From the NCBI GenBank assembly GCA_963664845.1, contig OY761615.1, forward strand, positions 3,720,001 through 3,784,000: a stretch of 64,000 nucleotides of DNA, read 5' to 3'. The translations under genes were made by a program, and so were the position numbers. Every line of letters begins with the position of its first letter. Within the stretch, counting starts at the first letter, position 1. This stretch comes from CAIYTF01 sp963664845 (GTDB taxonomy: Bacteria; Bacteroidota; Ignavibacteria; Ignavibacteriales; Ignavibacteriaceae). Shown here piece by piece: positions 37,673-46,800 of the stretch. The notes below the pieces were generated by a model. It saw nothing but the letters and a program-made list of their open reading frames with translations. It had not been told where the DNA came from and made no database searches.

Positions 37673-39055
37673 ATGGTCAGAGTAATTTTTTTGATTACCA
37701 TATTTCTATATGTTTCCGATGCTGCGGTCGCATATCCGGTGCTTACGGGCAAAGCGAGCAAAGCGAGTCAGCCTTCAATTGAATACACGTATCTGCCCCC
37801 ATTTGGATCAACCGATCTGTTGAAAGGGAAAACGCATAATGTGAATCCCGCCAATTACAAGGTGGCAGTATATATTTTTGTTGAAGGAGCCGCATGGTGG
37901 ACAAAACCAACTCTTGCCGCACCATTAACGGTAATATTGTCTGACTCCACCTGGCAGTGCAAGATAGCGTCCGCAGGCAGTGATGTCTACGCGGTGCAGA
38001 TAGCGGCATATCTGTTGCCCAATGGGGTAACACCACCGGTGCTTAGTGGCTCTTCAGATCTGCCGGCTTCGCTGGATACACTTGCGGTGGCAAGCATTAA
38101 TGTAACCCGTTACGGAAAAACAATTCAATTTTCCAATCAGGAATGGTGGCTGAAAAAAAGTCTGCTTTCGGTTGGTCCGGGACCCAATTATTTTTCCGAC
38201 AGCACCGAGAATGTTTGGGTTGACCAACTGGGGCGTCTGCATTTGAAAATAACCAAGCGCGGCAGCACGTGGTATTGTACCGAGGTTATCAGCAAAAAGT
38301 CATTCGGGTATGGGAAATATACATTTGATATTGACAGCAAGATTGGTCTTGTTGACAAGAATGCCGTGTGCGGCATATTCACCTGGGACAATGCATCCGC
38401 GCAGACACACCGGGAAATTGATTTGGAATTTTCGCTTTGGGGAGTGGATCAAACGCTCAACGCCCAATATGTGGTGCAACCCTATACTAAAACGGGCAAT
38501 ATTTACCGGTGGAAATTGGCAGGCGAAACGGCTCCTTCGCGCCACAGTTTTGAGTGGCGGGCCGACAGTATATATTTTTTAAGCCTAAAAGGTGACACGG
38601 TCATTCGTAATTGGAGTTATAAGGGAACCAGCAATCCATCACCCGGAAATGAAAATGTGAGGATTAACTTCTATCTCATTAACGGAATACCTCCGGCAGA
38701 TACAACGGGCCTAGAAGTCATCATAAGTAAATTTGATTTTAGCAATGCTCCTGTGCAGGTTGCCAATCCCGGTGTTCAGCCTGATTCCCGGAGGCAATTT
38801 ACGTTGCTTCCCAATTATCCTAATCCGTTCAATCCTTCGACAATGATCAGTTACACGATTCCGAAATCAGGAATTGTATCGCTAAAAGTATATAACATGC
38901 TGGGGAAGGAAGTAGCCTGTCTGGTGAATGAATCGAAAAGCCCAGGCGCGTATACTGCTCAATTCAATGGTGCTGATTTACCGAGTGGCGTTTATCTGTA
39001 TGAGTTAAGGATAAACGAATTAAAAACATCGCATAAAATGATGCTGTTGAAATAG
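37673..39055 (+). CDS. GH16-like glycoside hydrolase with T9SS sorting domain
   Basis: The 460-residue secreted protein has a signal peptide (VIFLITIFLYVSDAAVA) and an unassigned beta-rich N-terminal domain (about 30-145). A GH16-like jellyroll follows (about 150-355). The motif REIDLEFS (Glu248, Asp250, Glu252) matches the E-x-D-x-E catalytic signature of GH16, and FGYGKYTFDI and GIFTWDN are typical flanks. The last ~80 residues form a type IX secretion sorting domain (NYPNPFNPSTMISYTIPKSG to MMLLK). It probably hydrolyses a beta-glucan or galactan at the cell surface; the substrate is unknown. Confidence 0.88.
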   Translation: MVRVIFLITIFLYVSDAAVAYPVLTGKASKASQPSIEYTYLPPFGSTDLLKGKTHNVNPANYKVAVYIFVEGAAWWTKPTLAAPLTVILSDSTWQCKIASAGSDVYAVQIAAYLLPNGVTPPVLSGSSDLPASLDTLAVASINVTRYGKTIQFSNQEWWLKKSLLSVGPGPNYFSDSTENVWVDQLGRLHLKITKRGSTWYCTEVISKKSFGYGKYTFDIDSKIGLVDKNAVCGIFTWDNASAQTHREIDLEFSLWGVDQTLNAQYVVQPYTKTGNIYRWKLAGETAPSRHSFEWRADSIYFLSLKGDTVIRNWSYKGTSNPSPGNENVRINFYLINGIPPADTTGLEVIISKFDFSNAPVQVANPGVQPDSRRQFTLLPNYPNPFNPSTMISYTIPKSGIVSLKVYNMLGKEVACLVNESKSPGAYTAQFNGADLPSGVYLYELRINELKTSHKMMLLK

Positions 39056-39144
39056 GACGACTGATTAATCTGATTTGACCGCCGGTTAGGCTGATTTGAA
39101 TGATTTCATTGATTAAGTGAAATAGAAATAAATATAGGATCACT

Positions 39145-40401
39145 ATGGTACAAAGAGTAATAGGCGTTACTGAGAGACCTCCGTTTGCAGAAAGCCTGCC
39201 CTTGAGTTTTCAACATCTGTTTGCCATGTTCGGTGCGTCGGTTCTGGTGCCGGTGTTGTTTAAAATTGATCCCTCAACCGTGCTGCTGATGAATGGTGTT
39301 GGCACATTGATATACATTTTAATTACCAAAGGGAAAATTCCGGCGTTCCTCGGTTCAAGTTTTGCTTTTATTTCGCCCGTGTTTCTTGTTAGTGCTTCTT
39401 ATGGTTATCCGACTGCTCTGGGTGGCTTCATTGCATCGGGACTTGTCTTCATCACCTTTGCCTTGTTATTTAAATTTCTGGGAACAGACTGGATACACGT
39501 GGTGTTCCCTCCAGCCGCAATGGGAGCCATCGTGGCCATCATTGGGCTTGAGCTGGCGCCTGTTGCCGCCAACATGGCCGGCCTTATTCCACACGATAAT
39601 CAGCCGCTTGATCTGCGGGTTGTTACGGTTTCGGTATCAACCTTGCTTATTGTTATCCTGGGCTCCGTTCTGTTTCGCGGTTTCATGCGTATCATACCAA
39701 TTTTAACCGGCATTGTTGCCGGTTATGTAATTGCAATAGTATTGGGACTTGTAAACTGGGGAATCGTTTCCATGGCTCCCTGGTTTTCGCTGCCCACTTT
39801 TTATTTCCCGGTATTCAATATCTCAGCCATTATCATTATCATTCCTGCATCATTGGTTGTGGTTGCCGAGCATATAGGGCATCTTATTGTTACCGGAAAT
39901 ATCGTGGAAAAGGATTTGACCAAAGATCCCGGGTTACACCGTTCGCTAATGGGGGATGGCGTGTCAACGGTTCTGTCGGGGTTTGTTGGATCTGTACCGA
40001 CAACAACGTATGGGGAGAATATAGGAGTTCTGGCAATAACCAAGGTGTACAGCGTTTGGGTAATTGGCGGCGCTGCTGTTATTTCCATCGCGATTTCGTT
40101 TATTGGAAAACTCTCGGCAGTTGTGCAGACCATACCTTCTCCTGTTATGGGAGGTGTTTCACTCATGTTGTTTGGCGTTATTGCCGTTTCCGGAATCCGG
40201 ATGCTTGTCGAAGCCAAAATTGATTACAGCAAACCAAAGAACCTCATTCTTTCGGCATTTGTTTTCACCGTTGGGCTGAGCGGCGCGCAAATAAAGATAG
40301 GATCAGTGGTTCTGGTTGGCATGGCCTTGGCAACGGTTGCATCTATTGTTATAAGCCTGGTGTTTAAATTGTTTGAAAAAGCCGGATGGATGAACGATTA
40401 A
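39145..40401 (+). CDS. Uracil/xanthine permease family transporter (NCS2)
   Basis: The 418-residue membrane protein, with about 12-14 helices, matches nucleobase:cation symporter family 2. Signatures include LSFQHLFAMFGASVLVPVLF near the N-terminus, GSSFAFISPVFLVSASYGYP, VVVAEHIGHLIVTG with the conserved Glu, and GSVPTTTYGENIGVLAITKV, the family's QTT-like region that points to uracil-type members. It most resembles UraA. It is monocistronic, and no pyrimidine genes lie nearby. Confidence 0.93.
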   Translation: MVQRVIGVTERPPFAESLPLSFQHLFAMFGASVLVPVLFKIDPSTVLLMNGVGTLIYILITKGKIPAFLGSSFAFISPVFLVSASYGYPTALGGFIASGLVFITFALLFKFLGTDWIHVVFPPAAMGAIVAIIGLELAPVAANMAGLIPHDNQPLDLRVVTVSVSTLLIVILGSVLFRGFMRIIPILTGIVAGYVIAIVLGLVNWGIVSMAPWFSLPTFYFPVFNISAIIIIIPASLVVVAEHIGHLIVTGNIVEKDLTKDPGLHRSLMGDGVSTVLSGFVGSVPTTTYGENIGVLAITKVYSVWVIGGAAVISIAISFIGKLSAVVQTIPSPVMGGVSLMLFGVIAVSGIRMLVEAKIDYSKPKNLILSAFVFTVGLSGAQIKIGSVVLVGMALATVASIVISLVFKLFEKAGWMND

Positions 40402-40556
40402 ACAAAGCACCGCACCGGAGCGAACTCATTTCAAACGGGGTGGTCGTTTTGTATTCAGGCGCGTATCTCCGAAAGGCAGCAAAGCCGTGGGCTCGTTTTG
40501 TCTTTTGGAGAGGGAAGTAATTTATATTCGCTGTTAGTACTAAAATCGAGGATCAT

Positions 40557-40889
40557 ATGAGCTGGTCAGCATATTATGAAAACTTGTTCAGACAGCTTAT
40601 GCTGTTGTTTCTGCCCCCTTTGCTGAAGACGGGTATCTATTACGGGATATTCAAAAAGCGGGGATATACTGCAACAATCAAGGCTTGTTTTCTGGCCGCA
40701 TTTCTGCCATCCATAGTTTTAATTGGGATACCAATACATATTCCCGAGATACTAAATTTCTTCATTGTCATTGGTACCGGTCTGGCCATCCTGAATTATT
40801 TTTCCAATGTTGAGCTGTTCCCAACCGGGTTGACCGTAGTCCTGATCACCGAGGGGATATTCAGATTGCTTCTGGATTTGCTCTTATGA
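40557..40889 (+). CDS. Small hypothetical membrane protein
   Basis: The 110-residue protein has about three or four hydrophobic segments (LFRQLMLLFLPPLLKTGIYY, CFLAAFLPSIVLIGIPIHI, FIVIGTGLAILNYF, VVLITEGIFRLLLDLLL). I do not recognise a family. There is no strong ribosome site, and no operon partner on the same strand. It is called because the hydrophobic pattern is coherent from start to stop. Confidence 0.55.
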   Translation: MSWSAYYENLFRQLMLLFLPPLLKTGIYYGIFKKRGYTATIKACFLAAFLPSIVLIGIPIHIPEILNFFIVIGTGLAILNYFSNVELFPTGLTVVLITEGIFRLLLDLLL

Positions 40890-40952
40890 TTTTTACCTAT
40901 GGCCGGTGCAAAAAAGCGGCAAACCTTTTTACCTGTATATAGCGGAAACAGG

Positions 40953-41402
40953 TTATCCAATGAGCTCGTCAGTTATTTTAATAGCATCTGAAATACACTT
41001 TTTGCAAACTGTTGCATGCAGAACTCCGGCTGCCATAGCCTGACGCCCTTCTTCGGAAAGGAGATCAACACCAAGCAGGGTGCGGCAGTCTATCGCATTA
41101 TTCATTTCGATAAATTTTTTCTTGAATGTCTGGATACTGGCATAGGACATCTCTTTGCGCTTGAGGTTGTCCGATTCTGTTTTGCAGGTTGCAATTCCAA
41201 TTGCCATGAATGCCCCGGTTGCGGCACCGCAGGTCTCCTGCAGGCGTCCCATTCCCGCACCAAAGCCGCATGCCGTTTGCAAGAGCAGCTTTTTGTCCGC
41301 ACCAAATTCTTCGGCGTATGAAGCAACCACAGACTGTGCACAATTAAGGCCTGAATCAAATAGTGTTAAAGCATTTTCAATTCGTTTAGTTGTATTTTCC
41401 AT
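40953..41402 (-). CDS. C_GCAxxG_C_C family redox-type protein
   Basis: The protein has the cysteine signature that names this family: GLNCAQSVV, then ACGFGAGMG, ETCGAATGAF, and single cysteines further on (CKTESD, CRTLLGVDL, CKKC). Members are small putative redox-active or metal-binding proteins of unknown function. I chose the ATG at 41402 (149 residues), which has AGGA 5 bases upstream. The frame is open to 41459, but those residues do not look like the family. Confidence 0.9.
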   Translation of the reverse strand: MENTTKRIENALTLFDSGLNCAQSVVASYAEEFGADKKLLLQTACGFGAGMGRLQETCGAATGAFMAIGIATCKTESDNLKRKEMSYASIQTFKKKFIEMNNAIDCRTLLGVDLLSEEGRQAMAAGVLHATVCKKCISDAIKITDELIG

Positions 41403-41662
41403 GATATTCCTGTATGTTAAAGTTAAATTACATGAACCGCACTTTGTTTCTAAAAACAATTACATCAAATTGTTCAATGCCAAATTAAGCCGCGGGCTCA
41501 AATGAATAAATCGCTTTTGAATAAAGCAGGCAATGCTGATGCGGTTCAAAAACTGTTATAATTGCAGTTCTAATTTAAAAAATTAATCGTGTCTCTCTTA
41601 ATGAAACATTTGCCCAAATGCTTCAGGCCGCCAACTCCGGGGAAGTTCCATTTTTTTCTGCG

Positions 41663-42228
41663 TTAACTCAGGGCAGTTCTGTTGAGTGGAACAAATTTTT
41701 TATGAGCGCTCAAGAACGAAAATTCGGTATATAACCTCTTCTCGGGTCCCGAAAAATGCAGGCGAAATGAAAAATCCTTATCTGCTTTGCAGCAAGTAAA
41801 TTTAATTGCACCGGCGTCCCGGTTGCCAATTTTATCTTTTGGATTGATGTCGCCAACGATTCCAAGTTCAGCCTCGATAGAGAGGTCGGAAACCGGATCT
41901 CCGTTGTTGACAAAGTAGCAGGTGAGTGTATCCTCGGCAGCAATTGCCCGCATTATCCGTAACAGGGGTGTTATTGTTGTGCTGATAACGGGTTTATTTT
42001 CCATCCCCTGAGATGGTGATGTATAAGCTGAGGCAGCTGCCTGTTGCTGCTGCTCTTGCTGCCAGAGTTGGTTTTTGAGTTGAAATCCTTAATGTCGGTT
42101 AGGGGGACAATAACTGCTTTTTTAATTTTAGTCTGATGCTTTGCTGCTGTTTGTGAACAATTTATAAGTCTGATGTGAATTCCATGCTGAATAAAGCATA
42201 CACCTGCATCTCCAGTAACATAAAACAA
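41663..42228 (-). pseudogene. Unknown protein gene with a probable one-base frameshift
   Basis: The 3' frame (41663-42088) encodes a coherent sequence with no usable ATG upstream of MENKPVIST at 42004: FQLKNQLWQQEQQQQAAASA, then SPSQGMENKPVIS and a beta-rich 110-residue end. The neighbouring frame (41971-42228) supplies a matching front, AVIVPLTDIKDF. Adding one T to the TTT run at 42083-42085 joins them as LTDIKDFQLKNQLWQQEQ. I do not recognise the family. Alternatively only the 113-residue ORF from 42004 is expressed. The true start is unclear. Confidence 0.45.
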
Positions 42229-42405
42229 ATTCTGCTTAATATCAATTATATTGGCCGGACATGTGCGATGTTCACGATCTTATGCAAGTGAATATGTCCA
42301 TGCTCATGACTAACTGCCTTGTTCCCCGTATTTCCTGCAAATGCCGGCTTGTTTATCGTTTTACTGTTCAGTATTTTCAGGCATATTATATAAAGGTTAC
42401 CCTCC

Positions 42406-43170
42406 ATGTCTACGGAAAGCAAATCAGGTTTGGTTCAGCGTGTGTTTGGTGAATATGGCAAACTGCTCATTACCGGCGTCTTTGTCATTATTTGTGTTGT
42501 TATTGCTACCCGGGCGTTTGTCAATCGCAACAAGGCTCAGGAATTGATCAGTGTCACCGGCATCGGGTCCATCAATTTTGAAGCGGATCTGGCCGTTTGC
42601 AGCGGTGAGTTCAGGCGGACCGATAATAATCTGCAAAACGCCTATAAACTCCTCGATGAGGATAAAAAAGTGGTTGAATCCTATCTGAAAAGTAAGGGCG
42701 TGACAGATAAGGATCTGCTCTTTACTTCGATCAGTATCAATAAAATGTTCAGTCAGGTTAAGGAAGGGACGATGGAGAAGAGCGTGTTTATGGGGTACCA
42801 GCTTTCCCAGAACGTACGTATTGAATCATCGAATGTTGACAAAGTTGAACAGGTGTCAAGAGAACTTACCGAGATCATCAACAAGGGAATTGAGTTTTAC
42901 TCGCAGCCACCATCGTACTATTATACCAAGCTTGATGAAATCAAGCTTGCAGTGATTGCAGAAGCAACCAAAAATGCGCGGCTCCGTGCTGAAAGCATTG
43001 CCAAAAACGCCAAGGGTGACCTGGGCTCACTTAAAAATGCAACACTGGGCGTTTTCCAGATAACGGCACAGAACTCCGATGAAAGCCTGTCATGGGGCGG
43101 CAACTTCAATACAGGTTCCAAGAAGAAAACGGCAACCACAACAGTGAGGTTGTCGTATAGTTTGAATTAG
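42406..43170 (+). CDS. SIMPL domain protein (DUF541)
   Basis: The 254-residue protein has one N-terminal membrane anchor (LLITGVFVIICVVIATRAFV) and a periplasmic SIMPL domain. Family features are ISVTGIGSINFEADLAVCSG, YLKSKGVTDKDLLFTSISIN, GYQLSQNVRIES, and the C-terminal NARLRAESIAKNAKG to TTTVRLSYSLN. SIMPL proteins (for example YggE-like) are linked to envelope or oxidative stress, but their activity is unknown. The gene precedes the rhomboid region on the same strand. Confidence 0.92.
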   Translation: MSTESKSGLVQRVFGEYGKLLITGVFVIICVVIATRAFVNRNKAQELISVTGIGSINFEADLAVCSGEFRRTDNNLQNAYKLLDEDKKVVESYLKSKGVTDKDLLFTSISINKMFSQVKEGTMEKSVFMGYQLSQNVRIESSNVDKVEQVSRELTEIINKGIEFYSQPPSYYYTKLDEIKLAVIAEATKNARLRAESIAKNAKGDLGSLKNATLGVFQITAQNSDESLSWGGNFNTGSKKKTATTTVRLSYSLN

Positions 43171-43272
43171 CCATTCCGGGATAGATGTGCCGGCTTGTAT
43201 TCAGCAGCGGGTTTGCAAAGGTAAAAGGAAAGCGCGGGGGTGACAAGTAAAGTATATCAGTGTAAATTTTGT

Positions 43273-43458
43273 TTGTTGCGCAATTTCGAATCATCATTTT
43301 GCTCCTGTTTAGGTCACAGGCCAAAATACAGCGTTCATCGTGAAGTCCCTGTCGATAATTATTTGATCTTGCCGGTGTCAGATGAGGGACAATTATATGA
43401 GGCAATGGTTTCATTGAATTGTATGGAATACTATTATGGCGTTTGGTTTTGCTCCTGA
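43273..43458 (+). CDS. Small conserved reading frame before rhomboid gene 1
   Basis: This short frame has a counterpart before the second rhomboid gene. The peptides align as LLRNF at the front and KYSVHREVPVDNYLILPVSD here versus KSIVQGKVPVANYRILSLSD there. Similarity is kept in the amino-acid frame. It may be open from a GTG at 43240; TTG at 43273 matches the second copy. It ends 23 bases inside rhomboid gene 1. It could be a real small protein or the tail of a lost gene. The function is unknown. Confidence 0.4.
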   Translation: MLRNFESSFCSCLGHRPKYSVHREVPVDNYLILPVSDEGQLYEAMVSLNCMEYYYGVWFCS

Positions 43459-44926
43459 ATGCAGTCTGGATGTGCATCTTAATGGCTTGACCCCAAGAGA
43501 ATTCTTAGTAATAGGAATTGAAGCTGCGCAAAAGAATGGCTGGGAGATCATTTTTTGCAGCGAAAGCGGGTTTACAGCCGGCATAAAACCGTCCGAAAGT
43601 TCCTGGAGCGAAGAATTCTCCATTATACTGAAGGGTGAAGTTGCCACACTGAAAAGTGAAAGCACCGGTGACCAGATTGCGCGATGGGGGAAAAACAAGG
43701 AAAATGTAACACAATTCACCGTAACCTTTTATGAACTGAAAAGCTCCTTAACACCTGCTGAAATTGACTGCAAATATGAAAAACTGTCGCTGGAGTTCCC
43801 ATCACCCGGTGAGGATATTCTAAACCAAAACTTTCCTCAATACATTAATGGCAAAAAGCTTCGCGTCTCTTTCTCGCGAGCGATTGCATGTTGTCATGTT
43901 ACATCGGTCATTCTTTTTATTAACATGGTATTCTTTCTTCTTATGGCTGTGGCAGGCACAAATATTTGGCAGGCAGATCAGAACAGTCTTATTTTCTGGG
44001 GCGGTAATTTCCAACCGTATGTTGTGGATGGAGGGTGGTGGCGGCTTCTATTCAGTTGTTTTGTTCATGCCGGAGTGTTTCATCTGTTAATTAACATGAT
44101 TGCCATGCTGTTCGTTGGTTACAGTCTTGAGCCGATAATGGGTAGTGCAAGATTTGCGACAGCATTTGTTATTTCAGGAATTTTTTCCGGGATCACCAGC
44201 ATATACTGGAATGAATTGACTATAAGCGTGGGGGCATCCGGCGCCATTTTTGGCATGTATGGGGTTATTCTTGCTCTTCTCCTTTCTGATATAATAGAAA
44301 TAGAATCGTACACAGAACTGATGAAAAGCATTGGAGTTTTTGTGGTAATTAACCTGTTGGTTGTGCAAAACGGGAGTATTGACAGCCCCGGTCTCGTGGG
44401 TGGATTTATCAGCGGAATTATAGTGGGATATGCTTTTGTACCAAGTCTAAAGCGTGACCAGGAAGTAAGCATAAAGGTGCAGACAATAGCTGTGTTGCTA
44501 ATCGCAGTCTTTGCAATCATGTTCTATTGCTTAAAGCAAATGCCAACCCAGTATGCCGAATATGAAAAAAAATATTTGACCCTTGTTTCGATGGAGACTA
44601 TGGCTCGGGAAGCAGAATATTTGCCATACAGAACGTCAAGGGAAAAACAAATTGCTGAATTACGCAATAGAGGTATCTATTACTGGAATGAATGCTTACG
44701 GTTGTTGCCGGAAATGGATTCGTTGAATATTCCGGAGATCCTCCATGATAAGGTATATAAGCATACAAGATATTGTGAAGTGCAGTTACAATGTTACGAG
44801 CTGCAAGCCAAAGCACTGAGCGGAGATACAAAAAAGTATGACGAAGAGATTGAGAGCCTTAGGGTAAAAGCAAATGCTATTATGGAAAAGTTAAAGGAAC
44901 TTGAAAACAAACGTTGGAATAAGTGA
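43436..44926 (+). CDS. Rhomboid-family protein lacking the catalytic histidine (pseudoprotease)
   Basis: The 496-residue protein has an N-terminal soluble domain (about 1-145), a rhomboid membrane core (about 150-350) and a helical C-terminal extension (about 355-496). It keeps the HxxxN-type motif (HAGVFHLLINM) and the nucleophile loop GASGAIFG (Ser268). The position of the catalytic His in the last core helix is Leu320 (SPGLVGG; codon CTC at 44393). The paralogue at 47146 has His at the same residue number. It is therefore probably proteolytically inactive, like iRhoms. The start ATG is in the shared MAFGF context of both copies. Confidence 0.9.
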   Translation: MAFGFAPECSLDVHLNGLTPREFLVIGIEAAQKNGWEIIFCSESGFTAGIKPSESSWSEEFSIILKGEVATLKSESTGDQIARWGKNKENVTQFTVTFYELKSSLTPAEIDCKYEKLSLEFPSPGEDILNQNFPQYINGKKLRVSFSRAIACCHVTSVILFINMVFFLLMAVAGTNIWQADQNSLIFWGGNFQPYVVDGGWWRLLFSCFVHAGVFHLLINMIAMLFVGYSLEPIMGSARFATAFVISGIFSGITSIYWNELTISVGASGAIFGMYGVILALLLSDIIEIESYTELMKSIGVFVVINLLVVQNGSIDSPGLVGGFISGIIVGYAFVPSLKRDQEVSIKVQTIAVLLIAVFAIMFYCLKQMPTQYAEYEKKYLTLVSMETMAREAEYLPYRTSREKQIAELRNRGIYYWNECLRLLPEMDSLNIPEILHDKVYKHTRYCEVQLQCYELQAKALSGDTKKYDEEIESLRVKANAIMEKLKELENKRWNK

Positions 44927-45068
44927 GCTTATATTCAGGACGTTTTTTTATCAATTTATATTTCAGCGGCTGTGGAATTCGCCGGAGTTTGGCAAACACT
45001 CTTTTGACAGCAACATTGCATCAACTTGAATAGATTTGCGAATATTCCAACTGAATTCAACCGCCCTG

Positions 45069-45845
45069 TTATTCTGTGCTCCGGATAATTTCTTCTGCCA
45101 ACATTTCCCCTATTCTCCTGTGCCCCAATGCATTGACCCTTATTTTGTCATCACAGAAAAGAAAATTTCCCTCAGTGTCGTTCTTGCGCCAAATGTTCAT
45201 ATACCGCACATCCTGTTTTCCAACGGCATACTGCAAATACCAATGCAGAAGCAGGGATGTAAGATTTTCGGTAAAGGATATCGGTCTGGGAACAGGGCTG
45301 GTAACAATGAGCTTGATTTGATGCAACGTACAGAAGCTATTTATTGCATTGAGAAGTAACTGTGTTCGCCGTAAAGGCAGAAACAGATTTCCGATAATAA
45401 TTCCCGCCGTATAATTTAGCTCTTTTCCAATCAACCGCAGGATGTTCCTCCGCGGTGAGTTTTGCTGTGAGGAATTTTGTTTGTCGGATCCAGCAGTTGC
45501 ACAGTTTCCATGACTAAACACAATTGCTTTCCCCAGAATATTAAAGGAGTTAACCACCCTGTCCTGTGAGTCGTGATAACGATAGAAAAATTTTACTCTG
45601 CGTAAAAACGATTCAACCCGGCAGTGGAAAATAAGAAAATCAGGTTTTGAGATGTTCGATTGGGTCAATATCTGATCCATAACTCCGGATAAACTGTTAT
45701 ACCGGATCAGGGAAATGTTTATCTGTCTGGTGGATTTGCATTCAATTTGTTCTTTCATGACTGAGTGATACAGTTCTGATGAAGAAATATTATCCTGAAA
45801 AGGAAAGCACCCTCCGGCTATCAGTACAGAAATTTCATTTTGCAT
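45069..45845 (-). CDS. SGNH-hydrolase-like protein
   Basis: The 258-residue protein has weak features of SGNH/GDSL hydrolases: SVLIAGGCFPFQD near the N-terminus, a central AGIIIGNLFLPLRR, KLIVTSPVPRP, and the typical C-terminal NALGHRRIGEMLAEEI, which holds the catalytic-type His. I cannot place the Ser with confidence, so the activity is uncertain. I chose the ATG at 45845, which overlaps the CitE-like gene stop by 11 bases. The pair is coupled and lies opposite to the rhomboid genes. Acetylation or deacetylation of a glycan would be speculation. Confidence 0.6.
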   Translation of the reverse strand: MQNEISVLIAGGCFPFQDNISSSELYHSVMKEQIECKSTRQINISLIRYNSLSGVMDQILTQSNISKPDFLIFHCRVESFLRRVKFFYRYHDSQDRVVNSFNILGKAIVFSHGNCATAGSDKQNSSQQNSPRRNILRLIGKELNYTAGIIIGNLFLPLRRTQLLLNAINSFCTLHQIKLIVTSPVPRPISFTENLTSLLLHWYLQYAVGKQDVRYMNIWRKNDTEGNFLFCDDKIRVNALGHRRIGEMLAEEIIRSTE

Positions 45846-46788
45846 ATTGTATTCTCCGTTGCTCCAAATGGCGGCATGCTGCAAGATATTCCTGGGGTGC
45901 GATGAGTATTCCTGCGTTATTTATTGCCATGCTTGTTCTGTCGCGTTTGTGAGCGCGGTATTGTTCGACCACATTTTGAGCAAAGATGTTTACGTCCCCG
46001 GTTGTCCCGTCATTCATCAACGGTGCTTTTGGAAGAATAGAATTCCATGCCTCGTGGAATAATTTTGTTTGGAACAGGGAGAGGGTCACTTGCCCATAGC
46101 CCTCCGGGAAAAGCCGGTCAAGTTTTGCTATCGTATGCAATAAGGGCGATGCCTCTTTCAAGTGCAGGCAGGGTGAATTTATAAATCTGATATGATGCTT
46201 CAGGCAGGAGGTTTGGATGTCTTTTATCCATTCCCAATAACGGGCTGAACTTTGGTGACAGAAAGGAAATATCCCCAGTGAGTAATTGAAATCACAATGC
46301 CCGAATGCAATACGAGTGAAAAGCTCAGATTTAATCTTCAGAACGGTTTCAATATTCCCAAATGCTTCTTTTGTTTCGATAATTGGTATTATCTGTCTGA
46401 CGGGAATCCTATTGAGGCGGACCAACCTGATGAAATGTGACAGGTCGCCTGGCGAGGAAATCTTTGGAAGGAAAATAGCATTTATCTGAAATTCGGGAGG
46501 CAGGGTTTGCAACAATGCTATGTCGTCATTAAGCTCGTCTGAACTCAAAGGATTCACTCTGATTCCAACAGCAGGGGCATTGTCGTTTGCAGCCAGAAGG
46601 CGTATGGAGTCAATAATCTTATGTTTTTCAGCAATGCTGCCAGGCACCTTCCCGGATTCTGTGCCGGGATCCATGAAAAGATCTTCTAAGTCAAAACAAA
46701 GTGTGGCGCCGAGGCTGTTTACCTGAAGTGCAAATTCCAGGAGATTGGAACGCGAGGCATTTGTAAAGTGATATATTTCATTTTTCAT
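45835..46788 (-). CDS. HpcH/HpaI aldolase / citrate lyase beta (CitE)-like protein
   Basis: The 317-residue TIM-barrel protein shows the CitE-family pattern: LCFDLEDLFMD (Asp-Leu-Glu-Asp), AVGIRVNPLSSDELNDDIAL (conserved Arg), IIPIIETKEAF (metal-binding Glu) and RIAFGHCDFNYSLG. Family members cleave or form C-C bonds of acyl-CoA or oxo-acids; no CitF/CitD partners are present, so this is a stand-alone CitE-like enzyme. The ATG at 46788 is preceded by GGGA. A GTG at 46800 is the alternative. It is coupled to the SGNH-like gene. Confidence 0.85.
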   Translation of the reverse strand: MKNEIYHFTNASRSNLLEFALQVNSLGATLCFDLEDLFMDPGTESGKVPGSIAEKHKIIDSIRLLAANDNAPAVGIRVNPLSSDELNDDIALLQTLPPEFQINAIFLPKISSPGDLSHFIRLVRLNRIPVRQIIPIIETKEAFGNIETVLKIKSELFTRIAFGHCDFNYSLGIFPFCHQSSARYWEWIKDIQTSCLKHHIRFINSPCLHLKEASPLLHTIAKLDRLFPEGYGQVTLSLFQTKLFHEAWNSILPKAPLMNDGTTGDVNIFAQNVVEQYRAHKRDRTSMAINNAGILIAPQEYLAACRHLEQRRIQYAK

Positions 46789-46800
46789 AACTAATCCCAC

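Noticed and set aside
41102..41359. Cysteine-rich alternative frames over the C_GCAxxG_C_C gene
   Set aside because: Shadow frames of a well-recognised gene on the same strand.
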